Positions 17,254 to 26,811 of a stretch of 64,000 bases of DNA are shown in pieces. The position numbers and the translations under genes were made by a program. The stretch covers positions 1 to 64,000 of the forward strand of contig NZ_QJTK01000005.1 of assembly GCF_003217355.1 (NCBI RefSeq). Direction: 5' to 3'. Under the pieces are notes generated by a model, which made no database searches, was not told the origin of the DNA, and saw nothing but the letters and a program-made list of their open reading frames with translations. This DNA is from Rhodobacter viridis. Lineage in GTDB: Bacteria; Pseudomonadota; Alphaproteobacteria; Rhodobacterales; Rhodobacteraceae. Numbering within the stretch: the first letter of the stretch is position 1; the number at the start of each line of letters is the position of its first letter.

Positions 17254-18762
17254 ATGACCAAGACCGCCCCTTCTCTCACGACGCCGCGCCTCGCCCGACC
17301 GATCCTGATCGCGGCGATGCTCTCGACCGCGCTCAGCCTGTCGCCGCTGGCGATGACGCCCGCGCTGGCCGGGCCGGTGCCCGAAAGCTTCGCCGATCTT
17401 GTCGAACAGGTGAAACCGGCGGTGGTGATGATCACCACCTCGACCACGGTTTCCGAACCCGCGGGCGGCATGCCGGGCTTCCCGCCCGGCTCGCCGTTTG
17501 AGGATTTCTTCAAGGAATTCGGCATGCCGAACGGGCCGCAGGGCGGACCTCAGGGCGGGCCGCAGCGCCAGCACCGCGCCGATGCGCTCGGCTCGGGCTT
17601 CGTGATTTCCGAAGACGGCTACATCGTCACCAACAACCACGTCATCAAGGGCGAAGACGGCAACACCGTCGCCGATGAAATCTCGATCGAATTTGCCAAT
17701 GGCAAGAAGCTCGACGCGAAGATCGTCGGCACCGATCCGAAGACCGACATCGCGCTTCTGAAGGTCGAGAGCAAGGAGCCCCTGCCCTTCGTCAGCTTCG
17801 GCGACAGCGACAAGATGCGCGAAGGTGACTGGGTGATGGCGATGGGCAACCCGCTGGGCCAGGGCTTCTCGACCTCGGTCGGCATCGTCTCGGCGCGCAA
17901 CCGCGAACTGAGCGGCACCTATGACGACTACATCCAGACCGACGCCGCGATCAACCGCGGCAACTCGGGTGGGCCGCTCTTCAACATGGATGGCACGGTG
18001 ATCGGGGTGAACACCGCGATCCTGTCGCCCAATGGCGGCTCGATCGGGATCGGCTTCTCGATGGCGTCGAACGTCGTCTCGAAGGTCGTCGGCCAGCTGA
18101 AGGAATTCGGCGCCACCCGCCGCGGCTGGCTGGGCGTCAAGATCCAGGACGTGACCCCCGACATGGCCGAGGCGATGAACCTGGCCACGCCGGAAGGCGC
18201 GATGGTGTCGGAAGTTCCCGAAGGCCCGGCGAAAGTGGCCGGGATCAAGTCGGGCGACGTGATCACCAGCTTTGCGGGCGCGCCGGTGAAGGACACGAAA
18301 TCGCTGACCCGCCGCGTCGCCGATGCGCCGGTGGGCGAGGCGGTCGATGTGGTGGTGATGCGCGGCGGCAAGGAAGTGACGCTGCAAGTGACGCTTGGGC
18401 AGCGCGAACTGGCCGAGAACAGTGATGCCGGCGCGAACACCGGCGCTCAGGCCCCCGCCGAGGCGGGCGGTGCGGTGCTCGGCATGACGCTCTCGCCGAT
18501 CACCGACGCGATGCGGGCCGAGCGCAACCTGCCGGCCGATCTGACCGGGCTGATGGTGACCGATATCGACGAAACCGGGACCGCCTTCGACAAGGGGCTG
18601 CGTCCGGGCGATGTGATCGTCGAGGCGGGCCAGCAGCCGGTCGCCGCGCTTGCGGATCTGCAGGCGCGCGTGGCCGAGGCGAAGGATGGCGGGCGCAAAT
18701 CGGTGCTCTTGCTCATTCGCCGCGATGGCGAGCCGCGCTTCGTGGCCGTACCGCTGCAATAA
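17254..18762 (+). CDS. degP: DegP/HtrA-family periplasmic serine protease
   Basis: A 502-residue Do-type protease that degrades and holds misfolded periplasmic proteins. The signal peptide ends near MTPALAG (39-40). The catalytic triad is His129 (NNHVIKG), Asp165 (DPKTDIALLK) and Ser238 (RGNSGGPLFN). Two PDZ domains follow (about 265-360 and 405-500). A Gly/Pro/Gln-rich stretch (91-107) lies in the LA-loop region. The start is preceded by GGGAGACCCGC. It sits 3' of hflKC, grouping envelope quality control, and ends at a strong terminator 19 bases past its stop. Confidence 0.95.
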   Translation: MTKTAPSLTTPRLARPILIAAMLSTALSLSPLAMTPALAGPVPESFADLVEQVKPAVVMITTSTTVSEPAGGMPGFPPGSPFEDFFKEFGMPNGPQGGPQGGPQRQHRADALGSGFVISEDGYIVTNNHVIKGEDGNTVADEISIEFANGKKLDAKIVGTDPKTDIALLKVESKEPLPFVSFGDSDKMREGDWVMAMGNPLGQGFSTSVGIVSARNRELSGTYDDYIQTDAAINRGNSGGPLFNMDGTVIGVNTAILSPNGGSIGIGFSMASNVVSKVVGQLKEFGATRRGWLGVKIQDVTPDMAEAMNLATPEGAMVSEVPEGPAKVAGIKSGDVITSFAGAPVKDTKSLTRRVADAPVGEAVDVVVMRGGKEVTLQVTLGQRELAENSDAGANTGAQAPAEAGGAVLGMTLSPITDAMRAERNLPADLTGLMVTDIDETGTAFDKGLRPGDVIVEAGQQPVAALADLQARVAEAKDGGRKSVLLLIRRDGEPRFVAVPLQ

Positions 18763-18780
18763 GCCCTTCAAAACGGATCG

Positions 18781-18810
18781 AAAGGCACCCTTCGGGGTGC
18801 CTTTTCTTTT
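18781..18810 (+). terminator. Intrinsic terminator of degP
   Basis: AAAGGCACCC-TTCG-GGGTGCCTTT forms a perfect 10-bp stem with a tetraloop, followed by TCTTTTTCCTT. It lies 19 bases after the degP stop and 10 bases before the 3' end of the convergent lipoprotein gene. It could serve both, although the T tract favours the plus strand. Confidence 0.9.
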
Positions 18811-18813
18811 TCC

Positions 18814-19416
18814 TTACGGCCCTTCGGGCGTCTCGAGCCAGGACACGACGCCCATCTCGCGCGCCGCGCGCAGCGAGAGCTCGGCACTCAGCAAGCCGCG
18901 CTGGGTCTGATAGCGGCGGATCGCCTCGCGCGTGGCGGCGCTCATCTGACCGTCGAGCGGGCCGTCATAAAGCCCCCGCACCCAGAGCGCGCGCTGCAGG
19001 ACCGCGGTCCGCGCCATCGTCATCTGCGAGGCGCAGACCGAGGCGAACCACATCCGCCCGCCGCCCGAGACGATGCGCGCCTGCGTGGTGGTGCGGTAGG
19101 TCGCGGGGGCAATCACGACGCCGGTTTTCGGGTCGCGGGTCTCGGGATCGACGAGCACATGTTCGGTCACCGTCTCGACCACCGCCGGGCGGCGTTCCTC
19201 GGTGAAACAGCCCTTCGCCTCGGGCCCGGGGCGGGTTTTCAACCACTCGCCCGCCAGCGAATTCGCCGGGGGGGCGACGATCGGCGTGGGATCGGGCTCA
19301 GCCTTGTCCGCGGCGGGTTTGTCCCGCGTCGCGGGGGCGTCCGCCTCGGTGCACCCGGCAAGGGCCGCGCAGAGCGCGAGCAGGGCAAGGGTCGGGCGAG
19401 GCAGGGAAAAACGCAT
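18814..19416 (-). CDS. Lipoprotein with C-terminal peptidoglycan-binding-like domain
   Basis: A 200-residue lipoprotein. The signal peptide MRFSLPRPTLALLALCAA ends in lipobox LAGC (Cys22). A Pro/Ala/Asp-rich linker (about 23-55) follows. A middle region has two cysteines (GCFTEE, SVCASQ) and the stretch PETRDPKTGVVIAPATY. The last 60 residues contain GLYDGPLDGQMSAATREAIRRY, the PGBD motif that contacts peptidoglycan. The frame continues upstream past 20100, but ATG 19416 is the only start giving an export signal. It probably anchors the outer membrane to the wall. Convergent with degP. Confidence 0.8.
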   Translation of the reverse strand: MRFSLPRPTLALLALCAALAGCTEADAPATRDKPAADKAEPDPTPIVAPPANSLAGEWLKTRPGPEAKGCFTEERRPAVVETVTEHVLVDPETRDPKTGVVIAPATYRTTTQARIVSGGGRMWFASVCASQMTMARTAVLQRALWVRGLYDGPLDGQMSAATREAIRRYQTQRGLLSAELSLRAAREMGVVSWLETPEGP

Positions 19417-19449
19417 GTCGGTTCCGGGTCGGTGTCGGCGCGACCATAG

Positions 19450-19914
<465 letters not shown>

Positions 19915-19923
19915 TCTTTCTGC

Positions 19924-19946
19924 AAGGGCCGCCTTCGGGCGGCCTT
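19924..19946 (+). terminator. Terminator-like hairpin after fdxE
   Basis: AAGGGCCGCC-TTC-GGGCGGCCTT forms a 9-10 bp stem with one bulged base, 10 bases after the stop of the ferredoxin gene. It lacks a long T tract, so it may need help from the downstream repeat. Confidence 0.6.
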
Positions 19947-19995
19947 GTCGTCGCAGGCCGGGCTTTCGCCTCGGGGCTTGCCCGAGGCGACCCAC

Positions 19996-20044
19996 GGGGG
20001 GCTCCGCCCCCCGCACCCCCCGGCGTATTTTGCCAAGGAAAAGC
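19996..20044. repeat. Intergenic palindromic repeat, half copy, between fdxE and purU
   Basis: The GC palindrome GGGGGGCTCCGCCCCCC (19996-20012) is followed by a C-run and the arm GGCGTATTTTGCCAAGGAAA. The matching second arm is missing, so this is a half element. The rest of the 335-base gap 19915-20249 holds a further imperfect inverted repeat around GCGCGTTGGCGCC (20060-20100) and no gene that I can support. Confidence 0.75.
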
Positions 20045-20249
20045 CGAAACCCGTCCCGCATTGGCGCGTTGGCGCCCGGGCCAGCACGCGCCAACGCGGG
20101 GAATGGCGCAGACCTGAGCAATTGCGACACGCAGCGTGACGTATTTTGACGATCCGCTGTCGCATCCCGGCAGGCCGCTTGCCGCAGGGCGGGGAATATG
20201 TGCTAGACGCCTCCGAGACACTCTGTAGGGGCCGCGAAAGGAACCGGGA

Positions 20250-21134
20250 ATGACGACCTATGTGCTGACCGTGAACTGCCACTCGACCCGCGGGATCGTG
20301 GCGGCGATTGCCAACTATCTGGCCGACAGCGGCTGCAACCTGACCGATTCGAACCAGTATGACGATCTGCTGACCGGCCAGTTCTTCATGCGCGTCACCT
20401 TCGTCTCGCAAACCGGGGCCACGCTCGAGAGCCTGAAGGCGGGTTTCGAGCCGGTCGCCAAGGAATTCGACATGGAATGGGCGATCCATGACGCCGAGAA
20501 GAAGGTCAAGGTCCTGCTGATGGTCTCGAACTTCGGCCATTGCCTGAACGACCTGCTGTATCGCTGGCGCATCGGCGCGCTGCCGGTCGAGATCGTCGGC
20601 GTCGTCTCGAACCACATGACCTACCAGAAGGTCGTGGTGAACCATGACATCCCCTTCCACCACATCAAGGTGACGAAGGAGAACAAGCCCGAGGCCGAGG
20701 CGCATTTGCTCGATGTGGTCGAGGAATCGGGGGCCGAGCTGATCGTTCTGGCGCGCTACATGCAGATCCTGTCGGACAAGCTCTGCCAGAAAATGTCGGG
20801 CAAGATCATCAACATCCACCACTCGTTCCTGCCGAGCTTCAAGGGCGCCAACCCCTACAAGCAGGCCTATGAGCGCGGCGTGAAGCTGATCGGGGCGACC
20901 TCGCACTATGTGACCGCGGACCTTGATGAAGGCCCGATCATCGAGCAGGAAACCGTCCGCATCACCCATGCGCAAAGCCCCGATGATTACGTCAGCCTTG
21001 GTCGCGACGTCGAGGCGCTGGTGCTGGCCCGCGCGATCCATGCCCATGTGCAGCACCGCACCTTCATCAATGGCAACAAGACCGTGGTCTTCCCGGCCTC
21101 GCCCGGCGGCTACACCTCCGAGCGTATGGGCTGA
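20250..21134 (+). CDS. purU: Formyltetrahydrofolate deformylase
   Basis: A 294-residue PurU that hydrolyses 10-formyl-THF to formate and THF, balancing one-carbon pools. An N-terminal ACT regulatory domain (about 1-85, TYVLTVNCHSTRGIVAAIA) precedes the formyl-transferase fold (from about 90). The fold carries IINIHHSFLPSFKGA (catalytic Asn/His) and VTADLDEGPIIEQE (catalytic Asp). The start is preceded by GAAAGGAACCGGG. It stands alone between two repeats. The C-terminal hydrolase motif and the ACT domain distinguish it from PurN. Confidence 0.95.
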   Translation: MTTYVLTVNCHSTRGIVAAIANYLADSGCNLTDSNQYDDLLTGQFFMRVTFVSQTGATLESLKAGFEPVAKEFDMEWAIHDAEKKVKVLLMVSNFGHCLNDLLYRWRIGALPVEIVGVVSNHMTYQKVVVNHDIPFHHIKVTKENKPEAEAHLLDVVEESGAELIVLARYMQILSDKLCQKMSGKIINIHHSFLPSFKGANPYKQAYERGVKLIGATSHYVTADLDEGPIIEQETVRITHAQSPDDYVSLGRDVEALVLARAIHAHVQHRTFINGNKTVVFPASPGGYTSERMG

Positions 21135-21250
21135 GCGGCGGTCCGAGGCGCCTCGCGCCTTGGAGTGAAGGCTCCCGTGGAGCCTTCGAAGTCGCGAACG
21201 CCCGGAGCGCAAGCGCAGGGCGGGGCAGTTGCCAGACAGCGTCGGAAAGT

Positions 21251-21315
21251 GGGGGGCTCTGCCCCCCCTTTTGGTTTCACCAAAAGTCCCCCCGAGATAT
21301 TTGTGGCAAGATGAA
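21251..21315. repeat. Intergenic palindromic repeat, half copy, between purU and lolC
   Basis: GGGGGGCTCTGCCCCCC (21251-21267) is followed by the hairpin TTTTGG-TTTCA-CCAAAA (21269-21285) and the arm ATATTTGTGGCAAGATGAAA preceded by a C-run (21287-21315). The other arm is absent. The remainder of the 307-base gap 21135-21441 holds nothing else that I can support as a gene. Confidence 0.8.
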
Positions 21316-21441
21316 AGCTGCGGGATTTCCTCCGGCGAGGAGCGCCGCAGCCACTGGCCCGCCCTCGCGGCATCTTTATGCATCGTGGCTTGACCTTTGA
21401 CCGCCCAGAGGCCAGCTTGCGCCGACCTTTGGGAGCGCTTC

Positions 21442-22734
21442 ATGGCCACTCGCACCGCGCCGTTTTCCGGCTTCGAATTTCTGATCGCCTGGCGCTACCT
21501 GCGCGCGCGTCGCGCCGAGGGCGGCGTCAGCGTGATGACCTGGATCAGCCTGATCGGCATCATGCTCGGCGTCGCGGCGCTGATCATCACGCTCGCCGTG
21601 CGCGCGGGGTTTCGGGCCGAATTCGTCGATACGATCCTCGGCTCGAACGCCCATGTCACGGTCTATTCCGCGCCGATGGAAGTGGCGCCCGATACCGACA
21701 TCTTCTCCAGCCTGATGCCCGATTACGAGGCCCGCGCCGCGCGGCTGCTGAAGGTGCCCGGCGTCACCCGCGCCGCGCCGCTGATCCGCGGTCAGGTGAT
21801 GGCGACGATGAACGACCGCTCGAACGTCGCGGAGGTCTACGGGATCTCCTACGAGAACCTGATGACCATCCCCCGCGTCGCGCATTCCGACCAGATCGAG
21901 GGCGACATCGACAGCTTCGGGCAAGGCATCGCCATGGGCTCGGAACTCGCGCGCGAACTGGGCGTCGCGGCGGGCGATACGGTCAAGCTGATCTCGCCCA
22001 ATGGCGTGAAGACGCCCTTCGGCGTCTCGCCGCGGGTGAATGCCTATACCGTCGTCTACATCTTCACCGCCGGGCGCTGGGACATCGACCGCACCCGCAT
22101 CTACATGCCCTTCGCCGAGGCGCAGAGCTTCTTCAACCGCGAGGGCGGCGCCGACGAGATCGAGGTCATGGTGAAAGACCCCGAACATGTCGACGACCTG
22201 ACGCCCGATCTGATCGCGGCGGGGGGCGCGGGCACGATGCTCTGGAGCTGGCGCGATGCCTCGGGGTCTTTCCTGCGGGCGCTGACGATGGAGGACAACG
22301 TGATGTTCGTGATCCTGTCGGTGCTGGTGCTGATCGCGACGATGAACATCACCTCGGGGCTGATCATGCTGGTGAAGAACAAGGGCCGCGATATCGGCAT
22401 CCTGCGCACGATGGGGCTGACCGAGGGCTCGGTGATGCGGGTCTTCTTCCTGTGCGGGGCCTTCACCGGCACGATCGGCACGGCGCTCGGCGTCGGGCTT
22501 GGGGTGCTCTTTGCGCTCAACATCAGCCATGTGATGGATGCGGTGAACTGGATCAGCGGCGGTGGCGCCTGGGACCCGTCGATCCGCGGCATCTACGAGC
22601 TGCCCGCCAAGCTGATCCCCTGGGACGTGGCCAAGGCGGTGGGTCTGGCGCTGGGCCTGAGCTTCGTCGTGACGATCTTTCCGGCCCGCCGGGCGGCGCG
22701 GCTGAACCCGGTGGAGGCGCTGCGCTATGAATGA
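21442..22734 (+). CDS. lolC: Lipoprotein-releasing ABC transporter permease LolC/E
   Basis: A 430-residue inner-membrane permease of the Lol system, which extracts mature lipoproteins from the inner membrane and passes them to LolA. Starts MATRTAPFSGFEFLIAWRYLRARR; first span about 25-50, then a large periplasmic domain (about 50-270), then three spans (about 285-425). It ends FPARRAARLNPVEALRYE, the classic FtsX/LolC C-terminus. Alphaproteobacteria usually have one such permease acting as a homodimer, and no second copy is adjacent. GGGAGCGCTTC precedes the ATG. Overlaps lolD by 8 bases. Confidence 0.95.
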   Translation: MATRTAPFSGFEFLIAWRYLRARRAEGGVSVMTWISLIGIMLGVAALIITLAVRAGFRAEFVDTILGSNAHVTVYSAPMEVAPDTDIFSSLMPDYEARAARLLKVPGVTRAAPLIRGQVMATMNDRSNVAEVYGISYENLMTIPRVAHSDQIEGDIDSFGQGIAMGSELARELGVAAGDTVKLISPNGVKTPFGVSPRVNAYTVVYIFTAGRWDIDRTRIYMPFAEAQSFFNREGGADEIEVMVKDPEHVDDLTPDLIAAGGAGTMLWSWRDASGSFLRALTMEDNVMFVILSVLVLIATMNITSGLIMLVKNKGRDIGILRTMGLTEGSVMRVFFLCGAFTGTIGTALGVGLGVLFALNISHVMDAVNWISGGGAWDPSIRGIYELPAKLIPWDVAKAVGLALGLSFVVTIFPARRAARLNPVEALRYE

Positions 22735-23407
22735 CGTGCTGAAGCTGGAACAGCTGGAAAAGAGCTATAACCCCGGCAAGCCGAATGCGATTGCCGTGCT
22801 GAAAGGGGTGAATCTGACAATTCCGTGCGGGCAGGTGGTGGCCCTTGTCGCGCCTTCGGGCGCCGGGAAATCGACGCTTTTGCACATTGCCGGGCTGCTT
22901 GATACGCCCGATTCCGGGCGGGTGATCCTGCAGGGGCAGGACATGACCGGGGCGAAGGACGCCGCCCGCACCGCGGCGCGGCGCGAGGCGCTTGGCTTCG
23001 TCTATCAGTTCCACCACCTGCTGCCCGAATTCACCGCGCTGGAAAACATCACCTTGCCGCAGCTGGCCAATGGCACGAGCCGCAAGGCGGCCGAGGCGCG
23101 GGCGCGCGATCTTCTGGCCCGGGTCGGGCTGACCGAGCGCGCCGGGCACCGGCCCTCGGCGCTGTCCGGGGGCGAGCAGCAGCGCGTGGCCTTCTGCCGG
23201 GCGCTGGCCAATGCCCCTGCCCTGCTGCTGGCAGACGAGCCGACGGGCAACCTTGATCCGGGGACCTCGGAGACGGTGTTCTCGGCGCTGATGGAACTTG
23301 TGCGCGCGACCGGGCTTTCGGCGCTGATCGCGACGCATAACCTTGAGCTGGCGGCGCGGATGGACCGGGTTCTGCGGCTCACGGACGGGCAGTTGGTGGA
23401 GGCGTGA
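22727..23407 (+). CDS. lolD: Lipoprotein-releasing ABC transporter ATPase LolD
   Basis: A 226-residue ABC ATPase. Walker A PSGAGKSTLLH (about 43-53), Q-loop VYQFHHLLPEF typical of LolD, signature LSGGEQQRVA, Walker B LLLADEPTGNLD and switch ATHN. It powers LolC. Start ATG at 22727 overlaps the lolC stop. Its stop overlaps the next ATG (TGATG), so three genes form one transcript. Confidence 0.96.
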   Translation: MNDVLKLEQLEKSYNPGKPNAIAVLKGVNLTIPCGQVVALVAPSGAGKSTLLHIAGLLDTPDSGRVILQGQDMTGAKDAARTAARREALGFVYQFHHLLPEFTALENITLPQLANGTSRKAAEARARDLLARVGLTERAGHRPSALSGGEQQRVAFCRALANAPALLLADEPTGNLDPGTSETVFSALMELVRATGLSALIATHNLELAARMDRVLRLTDGQLVEA

Positions 23408-23727
23408 TGATCGTTTACGGGATCAAGACCTGCGGCACGGTGCAGAAGGCGCTGGCGGCCCTGACGGCGGCGGGCAAGGCCCCGGTTCTGCGCGACATCC
23501 GCAAGGAGCCGCTGACCGCGGACGAACGCGCAGAGTTCATCGCGGCCTTCGGCGAGAAGCTGATCAACCGCAGCTCGACCACCTGGCGGGCGCTTTCCGA
23601 GGCCGAGCGCGCCGCCCCGATCGAGGCGCTTTTGCAGGCCCATCCGACGCTGATGAAACGCCCGGTGATCCGGGGCAACGGACTCACGCTCGGCTGGGAC
23701 GCCGCCGTGCAAATGGCTCAATTATAA
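23407..23727 (+). CDS. ArsC/Spx-family (YffB-like) thioredoxin-fold protein
   Basis: A 106-residue ArsC-family protein. The N-terminal MIVYGIKTCGTVQKAL has the single active-site cysteine, and RPVIRGNGLTLGWD near the end is the family's cis-Pro/Arg region. Closest in style to YffB, a presumed glutathione-dependent reductase, rather than to arsenate reductase proper; arsenate activity should not be assumed. The ATG overlaps the lolD stop by one base; a GTG one codon earlier is possible. No ars genes are nearby, so the coupling to lolCD is unexplained. Confidence 0.85.
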   Translation: MIVYGIKTCGTVQKALAALTAAGKAPVLRDIRKEPLTADERAEFIAAFGEKLINRSSTTWRALSEAERAAPIEALLQAHPTLMKRPVIRGNGLTLGWDAAVQMAQL

Positions 23728-23857
23728 CTCTTTATTACCACTGACGCGTCCAAGTAATCTCAAAGTTGCCGCGTCTTATAACTTCTGGATTATAGGCCGG
23801 CGCGCCTTTTCGCGCTACTTTTCCCGTGGGGAAGAGGCGAGATACAGGCAGGACGTC

Positions 23858-24139
23858 ATGACCGCAATTCCGAAGCCGCGGATAGAAATCCCGCGGGAGG
23901 AAATCCGCTCCCAGTCGCAAAGCTTCTGGACACAACTCGCGTGGATCAGCGCGGGGGCTTCACCGCTTATGGCTTGGCGCCGCGCGGCACGGATGAGTGT
24001 GGCCGATCTGGCCCGCGCCTCGGGCGTCGCGCCCGACGTCATCACCGCGATCGAGTCGCGCGATCACATCCCGAACCGGCTGGAGCTGGTGGCGCTCTCG
24101 GCCTCGCTTGGCCTCAGCGTCGGCGATCTCGAAGACTGA
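23858..24139 (+). CDS. Small XRE-type helix-turn-helix protein
   Basis: A 93-residue protein with a Cro/C1-type HTH at about 45-92 (MSVADLARASGVAPDVITAIESRD, then LVALSASLGLSVGDLED). The N-terminal 40 residues are basic and amphipathic, without a recognised fold. Likely a transcription regulator; no target is visible. The 130 bases upstream are AT-rich for this genome (TTATAACTTCTGGATTATAGG near 23775-23800), which suits a promoter. It is followed by its own terminator. Convergent with csp. Confidence 0.8.
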   Translation: MTAIPKPRIEIPREEIRSQSQSFWTQLAWISAGASPLMAWRRAARMSVADLARASGVAPDVITAIESRDHIPNRLELVALSASLGLSVGDLED

Positions 24140-24167
24140 GCCCGCATCGGGCTCTTCCTGCGCTTGC

Positions 24168-24198
24168 AAGCCCTGCCCGCGCGGCGGGGCTTTTCGTT
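24168..24198 (+). terminator. Intrinsic terminator of the small HTH gene
   Basis: AAGCCCTGCC-CGCGC-GGCGGGGCTT (one mismatch) is followed by TTCGTTTG. It lies 29 bases after the stop codon at 24139. Confidence 0.75.
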
Positions 24199-24241
24199 TG
24201 CCCTGTCCGGCATCGGAGCCGGCCGCCGGGGACGGCGCAAG

Positions 24242-24268
24242 AAAAAAGCCCGCGTGGGCGCCGCGGGC
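24242..24268 (-). terminator. Intrinsic terminator of csp
   Basis: On the minus strand GCCCGCG-GCGCCCA-CGCGGGC is followed by TTTTTTC, 24 bases past the csp stop codon. A textbook intrinsic terminator. Confidence 0.9.
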
Positions 24269-24291
24269 CTTCTCGACGGCAGGAGCGTCGT

Positions 24292-24498
24292 TCAGAGAAG
24301 TTTCAGATCGCCCGCCGACGAGCGGCCGTCGCGCCCCGAGATCAGTTCGAAGCTGATCTTCTGGTTGTCGCTGAGCGACTTCAGCCCGGCGCGTTCAACC
24401 GCCGAGATGTGGACGAACACGTCCTTGCCACCCCCATCGGGGGCGATGAAGCCATAGCCCTTGGTGGTGTTGAACCATTTCACGGTTCCGGTAGCCAT
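24292..24498 (-). CDS. cspA: Cold-shock domain protein
   Basis: A 68-residue single cold-shock domain. RNP1 is [10 protein letters not shown] (about 13-22) and RNP2 is VFVHIS (about 27-32). It binds single-stranded RNA and DNA and melts secondary structure. Starts [10 protein letters not shown] with GGAGAGAG upstream. Its 5' flank to about 24720 is free of genes and ends in an AT-rich patch, consistent with a long, temperature-responsive leader as in other csp genes (inference). Which paralogue this is cannot be decided here. Confidence 0.95.
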   Translation of the reverse strand: MATGTVKWFNTTKGYGFIAPDGGGKDVFVHISAVERAGLKSLSDNQKISFELISGRDGRSSAGDLKLL

Positions 24499-24807
24499 AT
24501 CTCTCTCCTCGTATTGGCCCGACGCGACATTGCGCCAGAACGTGCAGCCAGGTCTTCCAAGTCTTCCGGCTGCCCCAAAAGGGAGCGGTAGGAAAGTCCA
24601 AGTTCACGCAAGGGGAAGCGTGCCATACACATTCCAAAAAGCAACGGCCAAAGCGCCGCAGGTGCTGATTTCAAGGCCTGCGACATTTTTGCATCCATAA
24701 GTTGAAGATAGAATAGTTTCAGAGTGTTGCGAGGGATTCGAAGTCATGAACAAAGTCGGAACATTCGCGCGCCAGCGCCGCCCCCGCGCCATAGGCGCGC
24801 AGGTCTT
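24499..24807 (-). promoter_or_regulatory. Gene-free leader/promoter region of csp
   Basis: About 300 bases without a supported gene. The AT-rich patch at 24686-24722 (minus strand AACTATTCTATCTTCAACTT) is the best promoter candidate, giving a leader of roughly 200 bases. A short open frame inside has codon third-position GC well below that of neighbouring genes and is not called. Confidence 0.4.
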
Positions 24808-24844
24808 GAAAAACAAAGAACGCCACAGGTTTCCCTGTGGCGTT
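24808..24844 (-). terminator. Intrinsic terminator of thrS
   Basis: On the minus strand AACGCCACAG-GGAAAC-CTGTGGCGTT forms a perfect 10-bp stem followed by CTTTGTTTTT. It lies 21 bases after the thrS stop. Confidence 0.92.
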
Positions 24845-24864
24845 CCGGTGTTTCCAACGCGTTT

Positions 24865-26811
24865 TCAGCGCAGATCGGGCGGCGTCGCCTCGGCTTTCAG
24901 CGCGGCCACGATGGCGTCGAGCCCCACGGTTTCGGTGCGGGTATCGCCCAGACGGCGGACGGACACGGTGCGCGTCTCGACCTCTTTCGCGCCGATGGCG
25001 AAGATGTAGGGCACCTTGCCCAGGCTGTGCTCGCGGACCTTGTAGTTGATCTTCTCGTTGCGGGTGTCGCATTCGGCGCGAATCCCCGCCGCGATCAGCG
25101 TGGCCGCGACTTCTTCCACGTAATCATCGGCTTCCGAGGTGATCGAGGCGACAACGACCTGCCGCGGCGCCAGCCACAGCGGCAGCTTGCCCGCATGCGA
25201 TTCGATCAAGATGCCGATGAAACGCTCGAACGACCCCAGACAGGCGCGGTGCAGCATCACCGGGCGGTGCTTGGCGCCATCCTGACCGATGTAATTCGCA
25301 TCGAGCCGCTCGGGCAGGTTCGGGTCCACCTGCAGCGTGCCGCATTGCCAGTCGCGGCCGATCGCATCGGTCAGCACGAATTCGAGCTTCGGCCCGTAGA
25401 AGGCGCCCTCGCCGGGGAAAATCTCATACTCATGCCCGGCCGCGGTGACGGCATTCGCCAGCGAGGCTTCGGCGTGATCCCAGCTTTCCTCGGTCCCGAT
25501 CCGCTTTTCGGGCCGGGTCGAGAGCTTGATGCGCCATTTGTCGAAGCCGAGATCCGCGTAAACCGAGGACAGGAACTCGATGAATTTCTTCGTTTCCGCT
25601 TCGATCTGATCTTCCATGCAGAAGATATGCGCGTCGTCTTGCGTGAAACCGCGCACCCGCATGATGCCATGCAGCGCCCCCGAGGGCTCGTAGCGCGCGC
25701 AGGAGCCGAATTCCGCCATGCGCAGCGGCAGATCGCGGTAGGACTTCAGCCCGACGTTGAAGATCTGCACGTGGCAGGGGCAGTTCATCGGCTTCAGCGC
25801 GTTGATCACCTTTTCCCGCGCGCCCTCTTCGTCGACTTCGACGATGAACATGTTCTCGCGGTAGTTTTCCCAGTGCCCCGAGGCCTCCCAGAGCTTGCGG
25901 TTAACCACCTGCGGCGTGTTCACCTCGACATAGCCATCGGCGCGCTGGCGGCGGCGCATGAAGTCCTGCAGCGTGGTGTAGATCGTCCAGCCGTTCGGAT
26001 GCCAGAACACCTGCCCCGGCGCTTCCTCCTGCATGTGATAGAGGTCCATCTCGCGGCCGAGCTTGCGGTGGTCGCGTTTGGCGGCCTCTTCGAGCATGGT
26101 CAGGTGGGCCTTGAGATCATCGCGCGAGCGGAAGGCGATGCCGTAGATGCGCTGCAGCATCGGGCGCGTGCTGTCGCCCAGCCAATAGGCGCCCGCGACA
26201 TGGGTCAGCTTGAAGGCGTCCGCGGGCACCTGCCCCGTATGCTGCAGGTGCGGGCCGCGGCAAAGATCCTGCCAGCCGCCGTGCCAGTACATGCGGATGT
26301 TTTCGCCTTCGGGGATGCGATTCACCAGTTCGACCTTGTAGGGTTCGCCGGTCTTTTCGTAATGCGCGATGGCATCGGCGCGCGACCAGACCTCGGTCTT
26401 CACCGGCTCGCGGGCGTTGATGATCTGCTTCATCCGCGCTTCGATCGCGCCCAGATCTTCGGGCGTGAAGGGCTCGGCGCGGTCGAAGTCATAGAACCAG
26501 CCGGCATCGCGCACCGGGCCGATGGTGACCTTCACATCGGGCCACAGCTCCTGCACGGCGCGGGCCATGATATGGGCCAGATCGTGCCGGATCAGCTCCA
26601 GCGCCGGAACCGGGTCCTTCATCGTGTTGATGGAAATCCGGGCGTCCTGCGTGATCGGCCAGGCGAGGTCCCAATGCGCGCCATCGAGTTGCGCCGAGAT
26701 CGCGGCCTTGGCCAGCGAGGGCGAGATCGAGGCTGCCACCTCGGCCGCCGTCACCCCTGCAGGGTACTCGCGCTTCGCGCCATCGGGAAAGTGGAGAGAG
26801 ATCTGGGACAT
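24865..26811 (-). CDS. thrS: Threonyl-tRNA synthetase
   Basis: A 648-residue class II synthetase. N-terminal TGS domain (1-62) and editing domain (about 65-225) with the His motif [12 protein letters not shown]. The catalytic core carries the zinc ligands Cys in [11 protein letters not shown] and His in [14 protein letters not shown], plus motif 2 [13 protein letters not shown]. The anticodon-binding domain runs from about 540. The start at 26811 is preceded by GAGGAGGACAC. Monocistronic; upstream lies a full palindromic repeat belonging to the next gene's 3' end. Normal length with editing domain intact. Confidence 0.97.
   Translation of the reverse strand: MSQISLHFPDGAKREYPAGVTAAEVAASISPSLAKAAISAQLDGAHWDLAWPITQDARISINTMKDPVPALELIRHDLAHIMARAVQELWPDVKVTIGPVRDAGWFYDFDRAEPFTPEDLGAIEARMKQIINAREPVKTEVWSRADAIAHYEKTGEPYKVELVNRIPEGENIRMYWHGGWQDLCRGPHLQHTGQVPADAFKLTHVAGAYWLGDSTRPMLQRIYGIAFRSRDDLKAHLTMLEEAAKRDHRKLGREMDLYHMQEEAPGQVFWHPNGWTIYTTLQDFMRRRQRADGYVEVNTPQVVNRKLWEASGHWENYRENMFIVEVDEEGAREKVINALKPMNCPCHVQIFNVGLKSYRDLPLRMAEFGSCARYEPSGALHGIMRVRGFTQDDAHIFCMEDQIEAETKKFIEFLSSVYADLGFDKWRIKLSTRPEKRIGTEESWDHAEASLANAVTAAGHEYEIFPGEGAFYGPKLEFVLTDAIGRDWQCGTLQVDPNLPERLDANYIGQDGAKHRPVMLHRACLGSFERFIGILIESHAGKLPLWLAPRQVVVASITSEADDYVEEVAATLIAAGIRAECDTRNEKINYKVREHSLGKVPYIFAIGAKEVETRTVSVRRLGDTRTETVGLDAIVAALKAEATPPDLR

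Noticed and set aside
23407-23727. Arsenate-resistance gene
   Set aside because: Only the ArsC fold is present; no arsR or arsB, and the sequence is closer to the YffB type.
24480-24698. Small minus-strand frame (72 codons) upstream of csp
   Set aside because: Third-position GC is much lower than in true genes here, no ribosome-binding site is seen, and it overlaps the csp start; more likely an untranslated leader.
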